Assembly (NCBI GenBank): GCA_025667525.1
Contig: CM046882.1
Location: forward strand, 549,084,630 to 549,148,629
Direction: 5' to 3'
From: Glebionis coronaria
Lineage: Eukaryota; Streptophyta; Magnoliopsida; Asterales; Asteraceae
DNA: 64,000 nt
Shown piece by piece: positions 58,757 to 64,000 of this stretch (the stretch's first letter is position 1; every line of letters begins with the position of its first letter). The notes under the pieces were generated by a model. The model saw only the letters and a list, made by a program, of their open reading frames with translations. It was not told the origin of the DNA and made no database searches. The position numbers and the translations under genes were made by a program.

Positions 58757-59577
58757 TTCAATAAGTTAAGATTTACAAAGTTGATCGAACAATGAAATAA
58801 GATTAAGTATTTTGTGTTGTTGTGAGTTAAAACCGAGAAACAATGTTAAAATCCCCTAAAATATGTTCTCGATAAACCAAAAATTCCAAGTCAAAATTAC
58901 ACATGGAAAAAATTGTGATTATCGGAATGCCAGATCGGAATGTCAGATCGTAATACTTGATCGGAATGTCAGATCGTAATACCAGATCGGAATATAGCCC
59001 TGTCGAAATGTTGTTGGTATCGGAATGCTCAGATCGCAAAGCCCTATCGGAATGTTCAGATCGCAAAGCCCTATCGGAATGTTCAGATCGCAAAGACCTA
59101 TCGGAATGTTCAGATCGCAAAATGGCTGACAAAATTTAAGCAGAGTAACGACTTAACAAACTTCCTTATACCCGTCGGAATCCCAGATCGCAAAGCACGA
59201 TCGGAATGTCCAGATCGGAATAAGTAATAAAACCCACGATCGCAAAGTAGAAACCAATCCCTTTCCGATGGACGGTTATTGCGATGGAAGCCCAAGTACA
59301 ATTGTACTTTCCGATGGATGCTTCTGCTGAAATTTCGGAATGAAGAACACCCAACTTTTTTGCACTTTTGATCCAAGAAAGATGATGTTTAAACGAAAAC
59401 CAAAATACCAAGAACAGTTAACACGAATCCCTATGTTATACTACTTTAAACTCCGATCCAACACCAAAAAAAATTTTGAAGATTCGGCTAAAAACAAACC
59501 ACAATCTACGAAATGTTTAGAACACAATACTCAACACAAAAACAAACCTATATTTCATCCCAAGCTCTGATACCATT
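58757..59577 (-). other. Leader of D1 between PBS and gag
   Basis: About 59345-58915 carries around a dozen ATTCCGAT words (minus strand) alternating with TTGCGATCTG, in places as a 27-bp tandem unit (about 59018-59121). The short frames across it look like by-products of the repeat. Confidence 0.75.
59564..59575 (-). promoter_or_regulatory. Primer-binding site of D1
   Basis: Minus strand TGGTATCAGAGC, perfect copia-type PBS, two bases after the LTR end. Confidence 0.9.
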
Positions 59578-59900
59578 TGTAGATTTGTAAATCTATGCTT
59601 ATGTTTTTAGAGAGAGAAAGAGATAGAAAGATGGTGGATTAAACACACTTTTAGAGAGAGAAACATAAGAGAACTATGTGAAAAATATGATTAACCACAC
59701 CCTCTCCATCAAAGGAGAGGGTTTATATACCCAAGCCTTGTAATGGGCTTGGGCTTACACTTTTGGGCCGGCCTACACATGTTGTAGGCTAGGCTTGGAC
59801 TTGTTTGATAAGTAATGAAGATTAACTAAACTACGAGCTATTACATGGACTATTAATGGAGTGACCGATCCTTCTTAATACGTAAAACGTATTTCCAACA
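59578..59900 (-). repeat. 5' LTR of element D1
   Basis: 323 bp, read as identical to 47640-47962. Hairpin after the TATA at 59699-59722. Confidence 0.92.
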
Positions 59901-60848
59901 GTTTTTAATATCAATTGATTTAATGAAGTTTTAACAAAGGTTTTGGGAAGAAAAATGCAAGTCCATTTTATCTTCATGATATCAAACGTATGAGATATGA
60001 TACCGATTTGTAACATGATCACATATTCACCATATTAAAAAAGAATTGACAAGGTTGGACCTGATAGATGAGAACATCAAATGATAAGATCAAATGGTTC
60101 TTGTCAGCATATGTTGGTCGCCTCGTCGCGTCTGAAGTCATCTCTTGACACCACGTGTACGACTGGTATTGTTGTCTTGACACCAACTTGTGAACTTGGC
60201 ACGTTCGGCATCGAAGATTCTGAATGCTTGACAATTGCTCCCCCTCAATTGTTGACCCGTGTTCTATCGAAAGAGCTGTAATCGTCATTTGAGTAGTCGC
60301 ATCGTCGAGTATGTAGATACCAATTGTAGATAGCAATGGTTGTAGAGATGATAGCTTCATAAAAACAAGACTTCTCTTGTTTTAACAAATAAATGCACTG
60401 AAACGTACATAGATTTGTGTTAGACCAAGTTATAAAGTAAACTTGATCCCTTACAAGGTTTTAAAGTAAACCTTGCCCGAGAAAATTAATTCCCGTTGTG
60501 AGCCAAAGCTTTCATAAGAAATACTTGACTTTAATATGAAAACCGGGTTGCAGTCTGAAATAACTACAAGCCATTTAGGCATGTTTTATGAGATATTTAC
60601 AACTTTTGTACGAACTCTATTTATGGCGTCGTGTCGATATTAATCAACATTTCTAAGGCCGTAAATATTATCGTACCAAAAGACATGCCTTTGAAAAATA
60701 AAGTAAAAATATTTTTGGATTTTTCTGAATTTTTCAATTTTTATGGTTTTTATATGGTTTTATATTTTTGTATTTTGCTTTTATGGATAAAAATATAAAC
60801 AATATATACAAATGATCACCAAGGATACGGAGAATAGTTTTACCACCA
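59901..60848 (-). other. 3' non-coding domain of D2, second part
   Basis: Continuation of D2 after the D1 insertion; closely matches D1 49876-50825 with scattered substitutions. An AGGGGGAG tract (minus) lies at about 60238-60245. Confidence 0.8.
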
Positions 60849-63800
60849 CTATTCTTTCGCTTTATCTGCTAGCTCCTTAAGAGTCTCAGGCGAGAAGGTT
60901 CTCATTCCTAGCTTGTCGGCCAAAAATTCAATTCGAGCGCGATCTAAAGCCTTCGTGAAAATATCCGCCAATTGATACTCAGATCGGACAAAGTAAAGCT
61001 CTATTACTCCATTTTCCACTTGCTCCTTGATAAAGTGGTAGCGAATGTCAATATGCTTCGACCGGGAGAATTGAACGTTGTTGCAGCATAAGGCAATTGC
61101 ACTCTTGTTGTCACAGTACATCGGAATCTTGTTGAAACCTAGACCATAGTCGGTTAATTGCGATCTCATCCAAAGAATTTGAGCACAGCAACCGGACATA
61201 GCTATGTATTCTGCTTCCGTACTTGAAATTGCAGCGCTTTTCTGCCTTTTCGATGCCCAACTGATTAGTCGATCTCCTAGTAGTTGCAAAGTTCCACTCG
61301 TGCTACGCCTTGTATCTTGACAACCCGCGTGATCCGCATCTGCATATGCCATTAGTGCAATAGAAGAGTCCTTCGAATACCAAAGTCCCCGATTAATGGT
61401 TCCTTTAAGATATCGAAAGATCCTTTTAACAGTAGCTAAGTGTAACTCAGTAGGCCTAGTTTGATACCTGGCACACATACATATAGCAAACTGAAGATCA
61501 GGTCGACTGGCTGTGATATACAGAAGAGTACCGATTATTCCACGATAAAGTGTCGGATCAACGGCAACTCCATGTGGATCTGCATCAAGCTTAGTTTTCT
61601 CCACCATTGGAGTGTCCACGGGGTCGCAAGATTCCATCTTATATTTCTTAAGCGATTCAAGGGCATACTTGGATTGATTGATAAAGATGCCTCTGGGACT
61701 CTGAGATATCTGAAGACCTAAGAAGAATGATACCTTGCCCATCATTGACATCTTAAACTTGGAAGACATGAGTGTCCCAAACTCATCCGATAAGGTTTGG
61801 GTCGAGGCTGCAAATATAATATCATCAACATATATTTGTACCATAATCATATCTTTACCTCGTTTCTGAATGAACAGCGTGGGATCCACCTTGCCTTTAG
61901 CGAAGCCTTGCGTAATGAGGAATTGTGACAAAAGATCATACCATGCGCGAGGAGCTTGCTTCAACCCATAGAGAGCCTTCTTAAGCTTATACACATGATT
62001 AGGGTAATTAGGATTCACAAAACCATCCGGCTGTTGAACATAGACTTCTTCCTTGATTTCACCATTAAGAAATGCCGTCTTCACATCCATCTGATAGACG
62101 ATCATATTCATATGGGCTGCATAAGCGAGGAATAGTCTAATAGCTTCCAAACGGGCAACAGGTGCAAAGGATTCCATAAAGTCGACGCCCAATAATTGCT
62201 TGTATCCACGAGCTACTAGTCGAGCTTTGTTTTTCAATATTCCGCCTAACTCATCGAGTTTCACCTTGTAAACCCATTTCAAAGTGAGTAACTGCACTTG
62301 ATCCGGGCATGGGACAAGTTCCCAGACATCAAGACGTATGAATTCGTTAAGTTCTTCTTGCATAGCTTCTATCCAACAGGATTGAGTAAAAGCTTGTTGC
62401 CATGTCTTAGGTTCAACTTCAGTGAGAAAAGCATCAAAGTGACAAAACATTGCACTTTCTTGTAACTGACTTCGTGTGGATACCGGACGATTAGGGTCAC
62501 CAATAATAGAATCTATAGGATGATCCTTTGTCCACTTGCTGTCATGTTCACGAATCCGTGGATTGGAGTAAACTGTAGAAGGAGCTTCCTCTGAGGTGGA
62601 CGACCCGGCTTGATTAGGGTCGGGAATAGATACACCAAAGAATGGAAGTTCACGCATTTGAGCGAATTCCAAATCGTGATCATCGTCATCCTCTTCATCA
62701 TCAATAGGCATGACATGGGTAGTTGTTACTTGTGTTGGTTGAGAATTACTCGTTGTTGGTATATCTTGACCAATTGTTGGTGCAGATGTATCTGATTGTG
62801 CAACGGTTACTGGAGCGACAACTTCGGTTACCGGAGCTATTACTTCAGGTTCTGGAGCAACAATACTTGGAGGAGTAAAGAATTCATCAAAGAACGGTTG
62901 AAACAACGTATCCCATTCCTTTCTAGAAGGTGGTGTAAATGATGATGAAGTAGGGTTGTTTGGGACAAGACCAGAACTAATATTACTGGGTCCCATTTCA
63001 TGAAGTGCGGGTTCAGAGCTGCTTTGCTCAGAAGCCATTGCTGTCAGCTCGTCAAAATCAACATTCATAGTTTCGAGGATCTTGCGAGAGTTACGGTTGT
63101 AGATTCGGTATGCCTTCTTTGCGGGTGCGTAACCAATGAAAATACCAATATCGGCCTTTGGTTGAAGTTTTCCCAAATTGTCACCATCATTATTTGGATA
63201 GCAAAGAGAACCAAATACATGAAGATATGATAAATCTGGTACTTTTCCATGGAGAAGCTCATAAGGTGTTTTACCATGGCGTTTACGAATTAGTGACCGG
63301 TTTTGGGTGTACACTGCTGTAGATACTGCTTCTGCCCATAAAAACAATGGAGCCTTTGCGTAAATTAACATCGTTCGAGCAGCTTCCATAAGTGTGCGAT
63401 TTCGCCTTTCAACGAAACCGTTTTGCTGTGGAGTGCGAGCAACGGATGTTTCATGAGAAATGCCAACTTCTTCATAATAATCACGCAAAATTTGATTCAC
63501 AAATTCGGTTCCATTATCTGTACGAATGCGTCGGACAGTAGTGTTGAGTCGCACTTGAATCATCTTGAGAAATCTGATGATGAATTTAGGTGCCTCATTT
63601 TTTGCTTTAAGAAATTTTACCCATGTAAACCGAGAGTAATCATCCACAATAACGAGGATGTACTTTTTGCCACTAAGACTTTCAACACGCATTGGCCCAC
63701 AAAGATCCATATGCAAAAGATAAAGTTTCTCTTGGTTGGTGTCTTCAGTCTTGGGTTTGTAAGACTTCTTAGTGCTTTTCCCCATTGTACACGCGGAACA

Positions 63801-64000
63801 CAAATGATCCTTGTGAAATGATAGTTTAGGAAGACCACGAACAAGTTCGTTTTTCGCCAAGTGATTAATAGCGTCAAAGTTAAGATGAGATAACCGTCGA
63901 TGCCATAACCATGACTTAGTCTTCGATGCTTTGGAGAGAAGGCATACGGGAGAAGCGGCCATCATGTCTTGTAGAGACAAAGTATACAAATTATTCCCTC
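60849..64000 (-). CDS. pol of element D2, C-terminal part (cut by window edge)
   Basis: Open from the stop at 60849 to the window edge, aligning residue for residue with D1 pol from [12 protein letters not shown] onwards and differing at scattered positions only (for example the end ELADKAKE against ELADEVKE, and NGFVERR against NGVVERR in the integrase). The integrase zinc region and core, RT with YVDDIIF, and RNase H are all intact. Protease and gag lie outside the window, so coding capacity of the whole is unknown, and the D1 insertion between pol and its 3' LTR would disturb any full-length transcript. Confidence 0.88.
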   Translation of the reverse strand, partial: GNNLYTLSLQDMMAASPVCLLSKASKTKSWLWHRRLSHLNFDAINHLAKNELVRGLPKLSFHKDHLCSACTMGKSTKKSYKPKTEDTNQEKLYLLHMDLCGPMRVESLSGKKYILVIVDDYSRFTWVKFLKAKNEAPKFIIRFLKMIQVRLNTTVRRIRTDNGTEFVNQILRDYYEEVGISHETSVARTPQQNGFVERRNRTLMEAARTMLIYAKAPLFLWAEAVSTAVYTQNRSLIRKRHGKTPYELLHGKVPDLSYLHVFGSLCYPNNDGDNLGKLQPKADIGIFIGYAPAKKAYRIYNRNSRKILETMNVDFDELTAMASEQSSSEPALHEMGPSNISSGLVPNNPTSSSFTPPSRKEWDTLFQPFFDEFFTPPSIVAPEPEVIAPVTEVVAPVTVAQSDTSAPTIGQDIPTTSNSQPTQVTTTHVMPIDDEEDDDDHDLEFAQMRELPFFGVSIPDPNQAGSSTSEEAPSTVYSNPRIREHDSKWTKDHPIDSIIGDPNRPVSTRSQLQESAMFCHFDAFLTEVEPKTWQQAFTQSCWIEAMQEELNEFIRLDVWELVPCPDQVQLLTLKWVYKVKLDELGGILKNKARLVARGYKQLLGVDFMESFAPVARLEAIRLFLAYAAHMNMIVYQMDVKTAFLNGEIKEEVYVQQPDGFVNPNYPNHVYKLKKALYGLKQAPRAWYDLLSQFLITQGFAKGKVDPTLFIQKRGKDMIMVQIYVDDIIFAASTQTLSDEFGTLMSSKFKMSMMGKVSFFLGLQISQSPRGIFINQSKYALESLKKYKMESCDPVDTPMVEKTKLDADPHGVAVDPTLYRGIIGTLLYITASRPDLQFAICMCARYQTRPTELHLATVKRIFRYLKGTINRGLWYSKDSSIALMAYADADHAGCQDTRRSTSGTLQLLGDRLISWASKRQKSAAISSTEAEYIAMSGCCAQILWMRSQLTDYGLGFNKIPMYCDNKSAIALCCNNVQFSRSKHIDIRYHFIKEQVENGVIELYFVRSEYQLADIFTKALDRARIEFLADKLGMRTFSPETLKELADKAKE

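Larger units (their letters stand above)
47640..59900 (-). mobile_element. Element D1: complete, apparently recent Sirevirus-like copia element
   Basis: About 12.3 kb, LTRs 47640-47962 (3') and 59578-59900 (5') that I read as identical. Target duplication GTTTT at 47635-47639 and 59901-59905. PBS, repeat-rich leader, long gag frame (1504 codons), overlapping pol frame (1155 codons), and a 2.9-kb non-coding 3' domain with several AGGGGGAG tracts. No inactivating change was seen in either frame, so it may be transpositionally competent or recently mobilised. Confidence 0.9.
45398..64000 (-). mobile_element. Element D2: Sirevirus-like copia, split by D1, partial
   Basis: 3' LTR 45398-45718, 3' non-coding 45719-47639, then interrupted by D1 (47640-59900) and continued at 59901/59906 into 3' non-coding and pol to the window edge. 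The sequence before D1 (CCAATCGATGTTTT) and after it (GTTTTTAATATCAATTG) rejoin exactly into the sequence present uninterrupted inside D1 at about 49873-49900, which proves continuity. The rest of pol, gag and the 5' LTR lie outside. Confidence 0.88.

Noticed and set aside
58827..59139. Minus- and plus-strand frames with RSEHSDR-type repeats
   Set aside because: They are translations of the 27-bp leader microrepeat between PBS and gag; no start context or conserved protein.

Overview
The window is nuclear DNA of a flowering plant, most likely Asteraceae. The LTR-retrotransposon proteins, the short gag-like protein ending in a lysine run, and the F-box and OB-fold fragments all resemble lineages I associate with that family (recognition from memory, no search run). 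Coding DNA is almost entirely transposon. The only host gene that looks intact is a four-exon SQUAMOSA-promoter-binding-like (SPL) gene on the minus strand at 30462-32011.

Left part (1-23945) is a nest. The oldest unit is a decayed Ty1/copia element (called F), seen as a gag fragment (5270-5515), a broken pol (about 19945-22432) and a 3' LTR (23261-23945). Two elements of another family lie in it head to head: A1 (minus, LTR 3207-4733, internal part running left out of the window) and A2 (plus, LTR 5516-7100). A2 is split by B, a complete but mutated Sirevirus-like copia element (7604-19218) with 357-bp LTRs and a GATTA target duplication.

Middle part (23946-37671) holds smaller transposons around the SPL gene. 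There is a Helitron-like 3' end (28944-28976) downstream of captured receptor-kinase exon pieces that were later tandemly duplicated, a tRNA-derived SINE with a perfect 17-bp target duplication (29741-30008), and a Mutator-like element with 9-bp target duplication (32924-36644) carrying an F-box remnant and an OB-fold-protein remnant.

Right part (37672-64000) is a second nest. A Ty3/gypsy Athila-like element (E) has decayed gag and pol. Copia element D2 is inserted behind its pol. D1, a younger copy of the D2 family (47640-59900), is inserted inside D2 with a GTTTT target duplication, LTRs identical by eye and intact gag and pol frames.

The most interesting structure is shared among B, D and E although they belong to two superfamilies: (i) a perfect hairpin directly downstream of the LTR TATA box with different stem sequences in each family; (ii) a leader or LTR segment packed with ATTCCGA/TTGCGA microrepeats. 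B and D also share a second Cys/His motif late in gag and a conserved non-coding block of about 1.2 kb downstream of pol. All coordinates, mismatch counts and splice sites were read by hand.
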